A DNA stretch of 64,000 bases, from assembly GCA_022845895.1 (NCBI GenBank), contig AP025573.1, positions 3,878,501-3,942,500 of the forward strand, in the 5' to 3' direction. Shown here piece by piece: positions 44,595 to 54,025 of the stretch. The notes below the pieces were generated by a model. That model searched no databases and was not told the DNA's origin. It saw nothing but the letters and a program-made list of their open reading frames with translations. Position numbers and translations under genes: made by a program. The DNA comes from Lachnospiraceae bacterium. Its GTDB lineage: Bacteria; Bacillota; Clostridia; Lachnospirales; Lachnospiraceae. Positions within the stretch are counted from its first letter, which is position 1. Each line of letters opens with the position of its first letter.

Positions 44595-46020
44595 TGATAG
44601 AATTCTTCCTTTCGAATATTTTAGGGAATGCTTCTGAAACCGGTATCGATTTCTGGCCCGAGTCGACAAACAGTTCCTCCGGCCTTATGTCGTTCTCCGC
44701 AAGTATGTTGATGATATCACGGCGAATCGTATCGAGGCTCTCATCAAGCACTTCCGGACAGCTCATCTGGAGACGGATGCCCCCGTCCTTGTAGATAAAG
44801 TAGAGGTCGAAGAATCCTATGTCCTGTATATCAAACTTCACAAGTCCCTGCACGGTCCGCTTCCTGGAACCTTCCGCTTCCTGACCGCCGCTTTCGGCGT
44901 CAGGGTCGATCCACATCTCCGCGAACATAAGCTGGCCATTCATCTGAAGGGGAATCATCATGTGCAGAACCGGCATATAGACACTTTCATTCAGCAGTAT
45001 GGCCTGCATAAGATTCTTAAAGACTGCTTTATTCTCATTGCCGGCCGCGCCCGCAACACCTGCATCGATCAGGTCTGCCAGCTTTTTCATCCACTTCTGC
45101 TGACGGGCAGCCTTCTCAAATTCTGTATTCCCGAGCGCCTGCATCAGCATGGCGGGGTCGAACCCCTGAAAATACTTCTGCATCCCCTGGTATTTCATCA
45201 GTTCCCCGAATGCCTCCATAAGCCGGGCACCAGAGCTGTTCTCACATCTGGCTGTCCAGGCTGCCAGCTGTGCCGTCATATCCCGCAGCTCCCCCCTGTC
45301 GTGTGTCCCCGATATGTACCGGTTGAGGAACGGCAAGATCTTCTCCTTCAGGAGCGCGGCATTCTCAGCCATCTCCCCGCTGCCCGCTGCGGCACTGTAG
45401 TTGAGCTCACCTGCCAGTGCTTTAAGCTGTGTTCCCGCATCCTGGAACATCTTCCCTTCTAATGATTCCATAAGGTGTCCGATGTTCTGCATGATATGAG
45501 GGCTCTCTGCCATGTCTGTATATCGTCTTACAAAGTCCAGAATCATGCTTTTAAGCTCTATAGAATTCGTCTGCTCCATTACCTGCCTGAGCAGAGAAAA
45601 GAACGCCCCGGTGAACCGGATAGAAGCGTGGCCCTGGCCTTTTACAAAAGCAAGCAGCTCCTGCGGATCTACATCAACCATTGCAAAAAATTCAGCAATC
45701 TGCTGCGCATAGCCGTCACTGAGTCCGGCCTCCGCCAGGGTAGAAAACCTTTCGAAAAATATCTTGGAAAATTCTTCAGCCATAGCCGGCATCTCTCGCA
45801 TCTGCTGTATGAAGTTGTCGTAATTCGATTCGTACTGGAACTTCAGCCCTATATTCTGCTCCTGGGACGCAGAATCACTTCTTGCGTCCGGCTTTACAAC
45901 CTTCTCGGGATTGACCTGACCCTGTATAGCCGGATCGGTGTTTCTGACCGGATTCGTCCTCACGGAATTTGTGTTTTCATAACCCGCCACAGGAGTCGTA
46001 ACTTTTAAAATATTTGACAT
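44581..46020 (-). CDS. FliK-like protein paired with FlhB-tail homologue (YlqG position)
   Basis: A 479-residue protein occupying the YlqG position upstream of the FlhB-tail gene. The N-terminal 60 residues are disordered, the middle is helical (EEFSKIFFERFSTLAEAGL, LADLIDAGVAGAAG), and the last 120 resemble a FliK C-terminal domain (MIPLQMNGQLMFAEMWIDPD; GGIRLQMSCPEV). The function is unproven; it could modulate export specificity. AGGTGA precedes the ATG. It is divergent from cheA. Confidence 0.6.
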   Translation of the reverse strand: MSNILKVTTPVAGYENTNSVRTNPVRNTDPAIQGQVNPEKVVKPDARSDSASQEQNIGLKFQYESNYDNFIQQMREMPAMAEEFSKIFFERFSTLAEAGLSDGYAQQIAEFFAMVDVDPQELLAFVKGQGHASIRFTGAFFSLLRQVMEQTNSIELKSMILDFVRRYTDMAESPHIMQNIGHLMESLEGKMFQDAGTQLKALAGELNYSAAAGSGEMAENAALLKEKILPFLNRYISGTHDRGELRDMTAQLAAWTARCENSSGARLMEAFGELMKYQGMQKYFQGFDPAMLMQALGNTEFEKAARQQKWMKKLADLIDAGVAGAAGNENKAVFKNLMQAILLNESVYMPVLHMMIPLQMNGQLMFAEMWIDPDAESGGQEAEGSRKRTVQGLVKFDIQDIGFFDLYFIYKDGGIRLQMSCPEVLDESLDTIRRDIINILAENDIRPEELFVDSGQKSIPVSEAFPKIFERKNSINVRI

Positions 46021-46037
46021 TTTTTCACCTACTGTAA

Positions 46038-46064
46038 TTATCTTTTGACATTTTCAGCCGATAT
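46038..46064 (+). promoter_or_regulatory. Sigma-28 promoter of cheA-cheW-cheR-cheB
   Basis: TTAT (46038-46041), 15 nt, then GCCGATAT (46057-46064). The 5' leader would be about 80 nt. It lies between cheA and the divergent FliK-like gene. Confidence 0.8.
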
Positions 46065-46153
46065 ATAGACTATATGAGTACATTAACACAACATCCTCAC
46101 GGTTTGCAATGTTATTAAATACAAATTAAAAATTAAGGTGGTGCACAAAGATT

Positions 46154-48217
46154 ATGGACAATATGACTGACAGCCTGCTTGAGACTTATCTGTTTGAGAC
46201 CAATTCTCTTTTGGAGCAGCTGGATGAACTGCTCATCAATGCGGAAAAGGCAGGCGAATTCACATCCGATGATGTTAACGAGATTTTCCGCAGCATGCAC
46301 ACTATCAAAGGTTCCTCTGCAATGTTGGAGTTCCAGCCTTTGATGGAGGTTGCACACCATATCGAGGACTTATTCTTCTTTATCCGTGAAAATGGGACAA
46401 GTTCCCTGACGGAAGAACAAAAAAGTGAACTGTTTAATCTGATGTTCAAGTCAACCGACAGGCTGAGGGCAGACGTTGAAAAAGTAGAAAACAACGAGCC
46501 TCTCAGTATGAATATCGACAGTTTCGTCAATGAGATTAATAGTTTTTTGAATGAGCTTCGCGCAGAAGATTCAGATGATAAGCCTGAGAACGCTGCTGAG
46601 TCTGCACAGACCGAAAGTTCTGACGAGGCACGCCAGAACCTCCCGGACATGGATGCCCCATACATCATACACGTCTTCTTTGAGGAAGACTGCGGGATGG
46701 AGAATCTGCGTTCCTTTATGCTCATCACCGCTTTAAAGGATGCCGGGCTGGAATTTTCCTTTATTCCTGAAGATGTGGAGACCAATTCTGATACAAGTGA
46801 GACAATAGCAGAACAAGGGTTTTTTCTCGCATTTTCAGAAGAAAAGGAAGCGGAATCTGCTGTCAAGATACTGAACACGACGAGCAACATCCGTTCTTAT
46901 GAAGTGATAGAATGTCCCTGCAGCAGTCAGAAAGAAGAGGTCCCCGTTAAGGATCAGAAGGCTCCTTCCGAAGAAAACACAGCTGCACCCTCTCCCGCTG
47001 CCAAACAGCCTTCTGCTGCCGGCCATGCCAAACAGAGCCTGATCAGCGTCAACCTGAGCAAGCTTGACCAGCTGATGGCAATCGTCGGGGAGATTGTAAT
47101 AACCGAATCTATGGTAACCGCTTCACCCGAACTGCAAAACGTGAAGCTTGACAGTTTCCTGAAGTCTGCCCGCCAGCTGCGCAAGCTGACCGACGATCTG
47201 CAGGACATCGCCATGTCTCTGCGAATGGTATCCGTCTCCGGAGTATTCCAGAAAATGAACCGGATAGTACGGGACATGAAGAAGACTTTGAACAAGGATG
47301 TACGGCTTACCATTGTCGGTGAAGACACCGAGGTTGACAAGACTATCGTGGACAGCATCGGCGATCCGATTATGCACATCGTCCGCAACGCCATGGATCA
47401 CGGCATCGAAGAGGATGTACAGGACCGTATTGATGCCGGCAAACCTGCGCAAGGTGAGATTAAGCTGTCCGCCAGACATACCGGCAGCGAAGTAATCATC
47501 ACGGTAGAAGATGACGGACAGGGTATGGATACTGATGCCATACTGGCAAAGGCTGCAAGGAACGGTATCCTTGTCAAGCCGGAGGAAGAATATTCCCGGA
47601 AGGAAATATTGTCCCTCCTGATGCTCCCAGGCTTTTCCACAAATCAGGAAGTAACCGAGTTCTCCGGGCGTGGTGTCGGACTCGATGTAGTCAAGAAGAA
47701 TGTAGAAGCCATCGGTGGAACTGTTACTATAACGAGCGAAAAAGGACAGGGGAGCTGCACTACGCTTAAGATTCCGCTTACCCTCGCCATCGTGGACGGA
47801 ATGGAGATATCTATCGGCAAGAACGTATTTACCATACCTATTGCCAATATCCGCCAGTCGTTCAAAGCGGAGCAAAGTGATATCATCCTGGATGCCGCCG
47901 GTCATGAGATGATCAAGTGTATGGATGAGTTCTTCCCTATTGTTCGCATACACAATCTGTTCAATATGGCAGAAGGATATTCGAATATTGAAGACGGCAT
48001 ATTAATCTGGGTAGAAGCAAGCGACAAATCATACTGCATGTTTGTGGACCAGCTTCTTGGTGAACAGCAGGTCGTCGTAAAGCCGCTCCCGTCATACCTG
48101 AACAATTTTAATATCAAGCATTCCGGCATCAGTGGATGCACTATCCTCGGCGACGGCAATATCAGTATTATCCTCGATGTTGCCAGCGTGTATACCGCCG
48201 CACAGGAAATGTTTTAA
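46154..48217 (+). CDS. cheA: Chemotaxis histidine kinase CheA
   Basis: A 687-residue kinase. The P1 domain carries His49 (RSMHTIKGSSAM), P2 (about 165-255) binds CheY or CheB, and P3 dimerises from about 295. P4 is an HATPase with IVRNAMDHGIE, DDGQGMD and GRGVGLDVVKKN, and P5 is CheW-like. AAGGTGGTG lies upstream. It is the first gene of the sigma-28 chemotaxis operon and is followed by cheW after 21 nt. Confidence 0.97.
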   Translation: MDNMTDSLLETYLFETNSLLEQLDELLINAEKAGEFTSDDVNEIFRSMHTIKGSSAMLEFQPLMEVAHHIEDLFFFIRENGTSSLTEEQKSELFNLMFKSTDRLRADVEKVENNEPLSMNIDSFVNEINSFLNELRAEDSDDKPENAAESAQTESSDEARQNLPDMDAPYIIHVFFEEDCGMENLRSFMLITALKDAGLEFSFIPEDVETNSDTSETIAEQGFFLAFSEEKEAESAVKILNTTSNIRSYEVIECPCSSQKEEVPVKDQKAPSEENTAAPSPAAKQPSAAGHAKQSLISVNLSKLDQLMAIVGEIVITESMVTASPELQNVKLDSFLKSARQLRKLTDDLQDIAMSLRMVSVSGVFQKMNRIVRDMKKTLNKDVRLTIVGEDTEVDKTIVDSIGDPIMHIVRNAMDHGIEEDVQDRIDAGKPAQGEIKLSARHTGSEVIITVEDDGQGMDTDAILAKAARNGILVKPEEEYSRKEILSLLMLPGFSTNQEVTEFSGRGVGLDVVKKNVEAIGGTVTITSEKGQGSCTTLKIPLTLAIVDGMEISIGKNVFTIPIANIRQSFKAEQSDIILDAAGHEMIKCMDEFFPIVRIHNLFNMAEGYSNIEDGILIWVEASDKSYCMFVDQLLGEQQVVVKPLPSYLNNFNIKHSGISGCTILGDGNISIILDVASVYTAAQEMF

Positions 48218-48238
48218 CTGGAATAAGGAGGTTAGAAA

Positions 48239-48706
48239 ATGCCAGATTCAATCATACATGACGAAACAGCCGAAGATATCCTCGTGTCCGAAACTACGGA
48301 ACGTTTCCTCACTTTTATGTCTGACGGCCTCATCTTCGGCGTCAGCACTGAAAATGTAATAGAAATCATCACTAACTATATGATACGTCCCCTTCCTATG
48401 GTACCTGACTACATAAGGGGAATTATCAACCTGCGGGGACAGGTTCTCCCGGTCATGGACATCCGCCTGAGGATGAACAAGCCGTTCCGGGAATATACCT
48501 CCACCACGTGTATCATCATATTAGAGATTCATTCCACGCTTATTGGAATCGTAGTGGATTCCGTGCTGCAGGTCCAGGATATCGATATAGCCGGAGCATC
48601 TCCCATTCCGATTGAAAACCGTCAGGAACTCACTAACGCCATGATATCGCTGGACGACGGGACAGTAGTGCTGCTGCTCGACTGCGACGCCGTGCTGCGT
48701 ATCTGA
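48239..48706 (+). CDS. cheW: Chemotaxis coupling protein CheW
   Basis: A 155-residue single CheW domain (LTFMSDGLIFGVSTENVIEII; GIINLRGQVLPVMDIRLRM). It links CheA to receptors, alongside CheV. AAGGAGG lies nine bases before the ATG. Confidence 0.95.
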   Translation: MPDSIIHDETAEDILVSETTERFLTFMSDGLIFGVSTENVIEIITNYMIRPLPMVPDYIRGIINLRGQVLPVMDIRLRMNKPFREYTSTTCIIILEIHSTLIGIVVDSVLQVQDIDIAGASPIPIENRQELTNAMISLDDGTVVLLLDCDAVLRI

Positions 48707-48732
48707 CGTAATTATGAAGGAGTACATTACAC

Positions 48733-49542
48733 ATGTTAACTTTATCAGAACGTGATTTTCAACGGCTTGTAGGTTTTGTGAAGAATAATTACGGTATCAA
48801 TCTGGACCACAAACAGCAGCTTATTGCAGGCAGACTTTCCAACGTGATTATGTCTATGGGGTTCACCTCTTTCAGTGAGTACGTAGACCATATCCTTTCA
48901 AAAAAAAGCCCTGACGACATAGAGATTATGCTCAATAAGCTGACAACAAATTATACATATTTCATGCGGGAAGAGGCTCATTTCGATTATTTCCGCAACA
49001 CTGTTCTTCCATGGCTTGAACAGACGAAAAAGAACCGCGTCTTAAGCATTTGGAGCGCCGGCTGTTCTTCCGGCCAGGAGCCTTATACCTTATCTATGAT
49101 ATTAAAAGATTATTTTGGCTCAAAGGCCGGTATGTGGGACACACGGGTACTTGCCACTGACATCTCACAGAATGTGCTCGACACCGCCGCCGCCGCGCAG
49201 TATGAAGAAGAATCCCTGCGCAGCCTTCCAGCCGGATGGAAGGGCAAATACTTCAGAAAATCTCAAACTCCAGGGTATTATACGGTTGCAGACAGTATCA
49301 AGTCAAATGTAATATTCCGGCGTTTTAATCTGATGGAACCTATAAGGTTTAAATTGAATTTTGATGTTATCTTCTGCCGTAATGTCATGATTTATTTCGA
49401 TCAGCCTACGAAAGAGGCCCTGGTACAGCGCTTTTACAACGCCACAGCACCAGGGGGATACCTTTTTATCGGCCATTCCGAAAGCCTGCCAAAATCAAAT
49501 ACTAATTATCATTATGTAATACCTGCCGCATATCGCAAATAA
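48733..49542 (+). CDS. cheR: Chemoreceptor methyltransferase CheR
   Basis: A 269-residue SAM-dependent methyltransferase with an N-terminal helical domain (NNYGINLDHKQQLIAGRL) and the catalytic domain carrying SIWSAGCSSGQEPYTLSM and DVIFCRNVMIYFD. It methylates receptor glutamates. It is located between cheW and cheB. Confidence 0.96.
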   Translation: MLTLSERDFQRLVGFVKNNYGINLDHKQQLIAGRLSNVIMSMGFTSFSEYVDHILSKKSPDDIEIMLNKLTTNYTYFMREEAHFDYFRNTVLPWLEQTKKNRVLSIWSAGCSSGQEPYTLSMILKDYFGSKAGMWDTRVLATDISQNVLDTAAAAQYEEESLRSLPAGWKGKYFRKSQTPGYYTVADSIKSNVIFRRFNLMEPIRFKLNFDVIFCRNVMIYFDQPTKEALVQRFYNATAPGGYLFIGHSESLPKSNTNYHYVIPAAYRK

Positions 49543-49582
49543 ATATGCGGTAGGTTATTGAGATTTAAGAAGGGGATATAAA

Positions 49583-50689
49583 ATGACATATAATAATAAG
49601 ATACGCGTCCTCGTAATTGACGACTCTCTTGTATTTGACAAATTTCTATGCGAGGAACTTCCAAAGGCCAACGACAATATCGAAGTGGTTGGATATTCCA
49701 TGAATCCTTATGACGCGCTGGCAAAGATGCCCGCACTGAAGCCCGATGTCATAACACTTGATGTGGAGATGCCGGGGATAAACGGGATAGATTTCTTGAA
49801 AGAACTGCTGCCAAAACATCTGCTGCCGGTCATCCTCGTATCATCCTTAAACGTAAACGTCTTTGACGCTTTGTCAAACGGGGCGGTAGATTTTGTTAAA
49901 AAACCTGACATGAGCCGCAACTACACCACGCAGTTATTTGTGCAGAACCTCTGCTCCAAGATTCTTATCGCATCCCGTGCGAGAGTACGCCTTCCTGCTT
50001 CTATGCAGCCGGCACAGGCAGCCGCAACTGCCCTATCCGCGTCCGGCCTGCCCACACCGGGCATATCCGCTCCTGCACAGGATAGCGTAATGAGGCCATT
50101 CTCTCTCCGGGCAAATAATACAATAATTGCCATAGGTGCTTCCACCGGAGGGACAGAGGCTACATTAGAGATTATGAAGGAGCTTCCTTCTGATATTCCA
50201 GGCATTGTCATCACGCAGCATATGCCGGAGGGTTTCACTAAAATGTACGCTGAACGGCTGAACCGTCTCTGCAGGATGGAAGTCAGGGAAGCACGGAACG
50301 GCGACACACTAAGGCCCGGGCTGGCCCTCATATCTCCGGGAGGCGATCTGCAGACTAAGGTCGTGCGGGTTGGCAGCCAGTATTCTGTAAAATGCTATCC
50401 GGCTGAAAAAGTGAATGGGCACAGGCCGTCTGTTGATGTGTTGTTCCACTCAACAGCCGTATCTGCCGGCAGCTCTGCAGTCGGTATCATATTGACCGGT
50501 ATGGGACAAGACGGAGCAGAAGGACTCCTGCATATGCGCCGCGCCGGCGCCTATACGATAGGACAGGACAGAGACTCCTGCGTCGTATACGGCATGCCTA
50601 TGGTAGCATATCGTATGGGAGGTGTCACCACACAGGCGCCCTGCCAGAGTATTGCGGACATACTCGTCAATCACCTCAAAAAACTATAA
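49583..50689 (+). CDS. cheB: Chemoreceptor methylesterase CheB
   Basis: A 368-residue protein with a receiver domain (phospho-acceptor Asp60 in ITLDVEMPGINGID) and a methylesterase domain. The catalytic triad is Ser in GASTGGTEA, His in ITQHMPEGF and Asp in ILTGMGQDGAEG. An Ala/Pro-rich linker (about 145-170) joins them. It removes receptor methyl groups in adaptation. Confidence 0.97.
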   Translation: MTYNNKIRVLVIDDSLVFDKFLCEELPKANDNIEVVGYSMNPYDALAKMPALKPDVITLDVEMPGINGIDFLKELLPKHLLPVILVSSLNVNVFDALSNGAVDFVKKPDMSRNYTTQLFVQNLCSKILIASRARVRLPASMQPAQAAATALSASGLPTPGISAPAQDSVMRPFSLRANNTIIAIGASTGGTEATLEIMKELPSDIPGIVITQHMPEGFTKMYAERLNRLCRMEVREARNGDTLRPGLALISPGGDLQTKVVRVGSQYSVKCYPAEKVNGHRPSVDVLFHSTAVSAGSSAVGIILTGMGQDGAEGLLHMRRAGAYTIGQDRDSCVVYGMPMVAYRMGGVTTQAPCQSIADILVNHLKKL

Positions 50690-50726
50690 ATGCTGACATG
50701 ATTAGGATTATTAAAGGAGGATTTAG

Positions 50727-51287
50727 ATGAATTTAAAAGATTCCAAGACTTATGAGAACTTGAAAACTGCCTTATCAGGCGAATCCCTGGCCAGAAACAA
50801 ATACACTTATTTTGCTCAGGCAGCGCGCAGAGACGGATATGAGCATATAGCAGAGGAACTGGAGGCCATGGCGGTAAATGAGATGACCCATGCAAGATTC
50901 TGGTTTGAACTTGTCTTTGGCAAGCCGGGCGATGTGCTTTCAAATCTGCAGACTGCTATGAAAGGCGAATATGAAGAGTGGAATTCCATGTACCCTGAGT
51001 TTGCAAAAAAAGCAAGAGAAGAAGGCTTTGAGGACATTGCTGTCATGTTTGAACATGTGGCATCCATTGAAAAGTCACATGAAGAGCGGTTTATGAAGCT
51101 GTTTATAGAAACTAAAAAAACAGAAAACAATGAACTCCCCAAACCCGAAACTCCTGCTGAAGAAGCACCTCCGGCACCGAAGTACGGTTACCGCTGTGTA
51201 TTTTGCGGTGCAGTCTTTCCGAATCGCCCGGATGTATGCTCTGTCTGCAAAGCTATCGGTTCATTCGACCATGTAGAAGTGCACTAA
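50727..51287 (+). CDS. Rubrerythrin
   Basis: A 186-residue protein. The ferritin-like four-helix domain carries Glu/His di-iron ligands (ALSGESLARNKYTYFAQ; EMTHARFWFELVFG; SIEKSHEERF), and the rubredoxin-like C-terminus has CVFCG and CSVCK cysteine pairs. It reduces peroxide in anaerobes. It follows cheB by 37 nt with a strong AAAGGAGG, so it may ride on the chemotaxis transcript. It ends at a strong terminator. Confidence 0.94.
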   Translation: MNLKDSKTYENLKTALSGESLARNKYTYFAQAARRDGYEHIAEELEAMAVNEMTHARFWFELVFGKPGDVLSNLQTAMKGEYEEWNSMYPEFAKKAREEGFEDIAVMFEHVASIEKSHEERFMKLFIETKKTENNELPKPETPAEEAPPAPKYGYRCVFCGAVFPNRPDVCSVCKAIGSFDHVEVH

Positions 51288-51300
51288 CGAACATGACAAA

Positions 51301-51357
51301 GCCGGAACCAGGCCCGGGAATGTAACATACATCCCCGGGCCTGGTTCCGGCTTTTTT
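51301..51357. terminator. Strong intrinsic terminator after rubrerythrin
   Basis: An 18-bp GC-rich stem (51301-51318 with 51334-51351), a nested ATGT/ACAT loop and then TTTTTT on the plus strand. It also lies just downstream of fliC1 on the minus strand. Confidence 0.92.
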
Positions 51358-51372
51358 CTGCTACGTATCTGA

Positions 51373-52824
51373 TTACTGTAATAACTGAAGAACACCCTGT
51401 GGAATCTGGTTCGCCTGTGCAAGCATAGCCTGAGAAGCCTGAACGAGAATGTTATTCTTCGTATAAGCCATCATCTCATTAGCCATGTCTACGTCACGGA
51501 TACGGCTTTCCGCAGCTGTCATGTTCTCTGTCGTCACGCTTAAGTTGTTAATCGTATGCTCCAGACGGTTCTGGATAGCACCGAGATCGCCACGTGTTGA
51601 GGATACCTGGTTGATTGCATTCTTAATTAAGTCTACGGCAGCTTTTGCTCCTGTCTGTGTAGAGATATCAATGGAACCTATTCCAAGTGATGCAGCAGAC
51701 ATATTACCAACCTTAACGGTCAACTGGTTAAAGGACTCTGCGGTATCTCCTATCTGAAGGGTAAGTCCGGCACCCTGCTTGCCAACACCATCCGTTACAT
51801 CCTGAGCCGTTCCAAGCCCTAATCCAGTAACTATATCAGAACCTAATTTCGAACCTTCGAACTCTACAGTCATCGAACCGGCTCCGACATTCTTGAGTAT
51901 CTCATTGATTTCCGTAGAAGTATAGGACTTCGTATTGTCCAGCTGAATTACAATATCTCCATCTGTATTCGTTGCGCCATGAGCTCCGTTTGCGGCAGTT
52001 CCCGTAATCTGAACGCTGCCAATGCCTGTCTCTCCTTTGGCAAAGTTAATTTTAAATCCATCTCCACGGGTACCGGCAATCGTAGCTGACGTAGGCTCAA
52101 TTTTAGTAGTATCAACTGCGGCTGTTGTTGTTAACGCACCGGTACCTGTTACCTCAGCATCCTTAAATCCTGCATTCTTTAGTGCTGTCTGTAATGCAGC
52201 AGCACTTAATTCATTTCCAGTACCATTTTTTGCCGTACCGGTTATCACTAATGTTCCGTCAACAACTTCTGCTTTTGTCACAGCAGCATCCGCATTAGTT
52301 GCACCGGCGGTAGTCTTAATCTCTACTTTTGTGATGGAAGGATCTAATCCTGTGATAGAATAATTGCTAATGGTAGCTGAAGCGGTTGCACTTGCTCCTC
52401 CGAGACTGCCATCCAGCAGATTTATTCCGTTGAAGTTCGTTCCTTCAGAGATTCTGTCAATCTCTTCTTTCAGAGACGTAATCTCTTTCTGCAGGTTTGC
52501 ACGATCCGTCGCATTGTCATATGTACCGTTTGCAGACTGGTCAGCCAGCTCCACCATACGGTTCAGCATGGAATGTACTTCTGTCAGTGCACCTTCTGCG
52601 GTCTGTACGAGAGAGATGCCGTCCTGTGCATTCTTCTGTGCCGTCTCAAGCCCGGTAATCTGCGCCCTCATCTTTTCAGAGATAGCAAGCCCGGCAGCGT
52701 CGTCGCCTGCACGGTTGATTCTGTAACCGGATGACAGCTTCTCCAGGTTCTTGGATACTGCACCGTTGTTGTTCGTCAGGTTGCGGTAAGAGTTCAATGC
52801 CGCGATATTGTGTTGGATTCTCAT
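51373..52824 (-). CDS. Flagellin 1
   Basis: A 483-residue flagellin. The N-terminal D0/D1 ([39 protein letters not shown] region, to about 145) and the C-terminal D1/D0 (last 100 residues, to VLQLLQ) are nearly identical to the other two flagellins, while the middle 145-370 is unique. No sigma-28 promoter is visible upstream: the shared leader is followed directly by the promoter of the divergent cassette. It is therefore probably silent in this orientation of the locus. Confidence 0.96.
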   Translation of the reverse strand: MRIQHNIAALNSYRNLTNNNGAVSKNLEKLSSGYRINRAGDDAAGLAISEKMRAQITGLETAQKNAQDGISLVQTAEGALTEVHSMLNRMVELADQSANGTYDNATDRANLQKEITSLKEEIDRISEGTNFNGINLLDGSLGGASATASATISNYSITGLDPSITKVEIKTTAGATNADAAVTKAEVVDGTLVITGTAKNGTGNELSAAALQTALKNAGFKDAEVTGTGALTTTAAVDTTKIEPTSATIAGTRGDGFKINFAKGETGIGSVQITGTAANGAHGATNTDGDIVIQLDNTKSYTSTEINEILKNVGAGSMTVEFEGSKLGSDIVTGLGLGTAQDVTDGVGKQGAGLTLQIGDTAESFNQLTVKVGNMSAASLGIGSIDISTQTGAKAAVDLIKNAINQVSSTRGDLGAIQNRLEHTINNLSVTTENMTAAESRIRDVDMANEMMAYTKNNILVQASQAMLAQANQIPQGVLQLLQ

Positions 52825-52916
52825 ATGATTTCCTCCTTGAAATTATTCCAGGGGGCTTCCCTGCCCCGCTGAGGGTATCCCTTCCCGTGTTTTTTTAATC
52901 ATTGGGAAGGAATGAT
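52825..52916 (-). promoter_or_regulatory. Flagellin 1 leader with CsrA-like hairpins
   Basis: These 92 nt are identical to the fliC3 leader (57432-57523). They hold a hairpin GGGGC-AGGGAA-GCCCC with GGA in the loop and a second hairpin ATTTC-AAGGAG-GAAAT that presents the ribosome site, both fitting CsrA. The loop CCTTCCC at the 5' end can pair with downstream GGGAAGG. Confidence 0.65.
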
Positions 52917-52921
52917 GAAAG
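52893..52921 (-). other. Putative recombination site B (fliC1 leader)
   Basis: The spacer GGGAAGG (plus strand, 52904-52910) lies between TTTTAATCATT and AATGATGAAAG, arms that match as inverted repeats at 9 of 11 positions. It is in the same orientation as site C and opposite to site A. Homology with the other leaders ends at this site. Confidence 0.6.
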
Positions 52922-52947
52922 AGGGTATTTTATTGCACAACAATACA

Positions 52948-52976
52948 TTGATATTATCTATTGTGTTGTGTATAAT
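52948..52976 (+). promoter_or_regulatory. Vegetative promoter of the ART-like cassette
   Basis: TTGATA (52948-52953), 17 nt, then TATAAT (52971-52976), an almost ideal sigma-A promoter. It reads away from fliC1, about 18 nt before the first cassette start. Confidence 0.85.
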
Positions 52977-52993
52977 AAAGATGGGTGAAGATA

Positions 52994-53296
52994 ATGAATA
53001 TGATAATAAGTACCGTACTGCAGGAAAAGCAGCGCATAGACTACATGTTGGAAAAGTACCATAATATGTTATCTGTACTGCCAAAAGGGACTCTTTCCGA
53101 AAAACTGGTAAATGGAAACACTTACTATTATTTAAAATATCGGAAAGGAAAAAAAGTTATTTCCCAATATATCTGTAAAAATGAGGTTGAATTCTTACGG
53201 CAGCAGATTGAAAAACGACGGCACATTGAAGTAATGATAAAATCTTTGCTGGAAGAACAGGAGCTTGCAGTGAGATTACTGGAGGGCAATATATGA
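52994..53296 (+). CDS. Small helical protein, first gene of DUF3990/DUF3791 cassette
   Basis: A 100-residue protein from the ATG at 52994 (GGTGA five bases upstream; a GTG at 52985 is also possible). It has [30 protein letters not shown], a small beta-rich core, then a charged helix. I recall similar N-terminal regions on larger Lachnospiraceae nuclease-like proteins, but here there is no nuclease part. Its stop overlaps the DUF3990 start (ATGA). It could be an antitoxin or adaptor. The base composition is AT-rich relative to the flagellar genes. Confidence 0.75.
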   Translation: MNMIISTVLQEKQRIDYMLEKYHNMLSVLPKGTLSEKLVNGNTYYYLKYRKGKKVISQYICKNEVEFLRQQIEKRRHIEVMIKSLLEEQELAVRLLEGNI

Positions 53297-53784
53297 TTTT
53301 ATATCATGGAAGTAATGTAACTGTTTTGAATCCAAAACTGATTAAACAGAATCGTTTTCTCGACTTCGGATTTGGTTTCTATACCACGACGAATAAAGCT
53401 CAAGCTATAGCTTTTGCAGATAAAGTGTACAGGCGGCATAAGGATGGCGGCAGAATTGTCAGCATCTATGAGCTCGACGAACAACAGGCTTTTTCAGAAT
53501 GCTCTGTTATGCGCTTCGACTTTCCTGATGAGGCATGGCTTGATTTTGTGACTGAAAACAGGTCTGGCAATTATAGAGGGAAAGTATTTGATTTTATATA
53601 TGGTCCAGTTGCCGACGATGATGTATACTCGACCCTTGCTCTCTATACATCTGGAGTATTGGCAAAAGAGCAGGCTTTGAATGCCCTGAAGATTAAGAAG
53701 TTGTATAACCAGCTGGTACTTTCATCTGAAAAAGCGTTGAGGTATTTGAGATTTGTCGGTATCATATCCGAGGAGGAATTGTAA
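53293..53784 (+). CDS. DUF3990 protein (ADP-ribosyltransferase-like)
   Basis: A 163-residue protein. [12 protein letters not shown] gives the ART-type His5, [17 protein letters not shown] gives the Tyr30 region, and [18 protein letters not shown] is the conserved DUF3990 end. DUF3990 belongs to the ADP-ribosyltransferase-like superfamily, so NAD-dependent modification, possibly as a toxin, is plausible but unproven. GGAGGG lies upstream. It is coupled by overlaps to genes on both sides. Confidence 0.82.
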   Translation: MILYHGSNVTVLNPKLIKQNRFLDFGFGFYTTTNKAQAIAFADKVYRRHKDGGRIVSIYELDEQQAFSECSVMRFDFPDEAWLDFVTENRSGNYRGKVFDFIYGPVADDDVYSTLALYTSGVLAKEQALNALKIKKLYNQLVLSSEKALRYLRFVGIISEEEL

Positions 53785-54023
53785 TGGAAAAGAAAAAGTT
53801 TGAAGCTATGCTTGTTCTTCTTGTGACACAGGTAATCGGGCTGATTACGGAATATTATCCTTATGATGAAGTGACTGCTTCAAAAGAATTTTACAATTCA
53901 AAAGTATATTCTTTTTTAGAAGTTGAAGATACAAAACTTTGGCATTTGAGTGCACTGACACTATTCAACATGTTTAATGAGGAAAAAGAAACAGGTACAT
54001 TTACCTTTCCTGAGGAGGCATAA
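53784..54023 (+). CDS. DUF3791 protein (1)
   Basis: A 79-residue helical protein with FEAMLVLLVTQVIGLITEYYP and an acidic end (FNEEKETGTF). DUF3791 genes are frequent neighbours of DUF3990 genes and are candidate antitoxins or regulators. Its start overlaps the DUF3990 stop (TAATG). Confidence 0.75.
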   Translation: MEKKKFEAMLVLLVTQVIGLITEYYPYDEVTASKEFYNSKVYSFLEVEDTKLWHLSALTLFNMFNEEKETGTFTFPEEA

Positions 54024-54025
54024 TT

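Noticed and set aside
52917..52984. Sigma-28 promoter for fliC1 in the minus direction
   Set aside because: Only ATAATAT-like sequences are present; no CGATA core occurs at 15-17 nt from a TTAT-like element.
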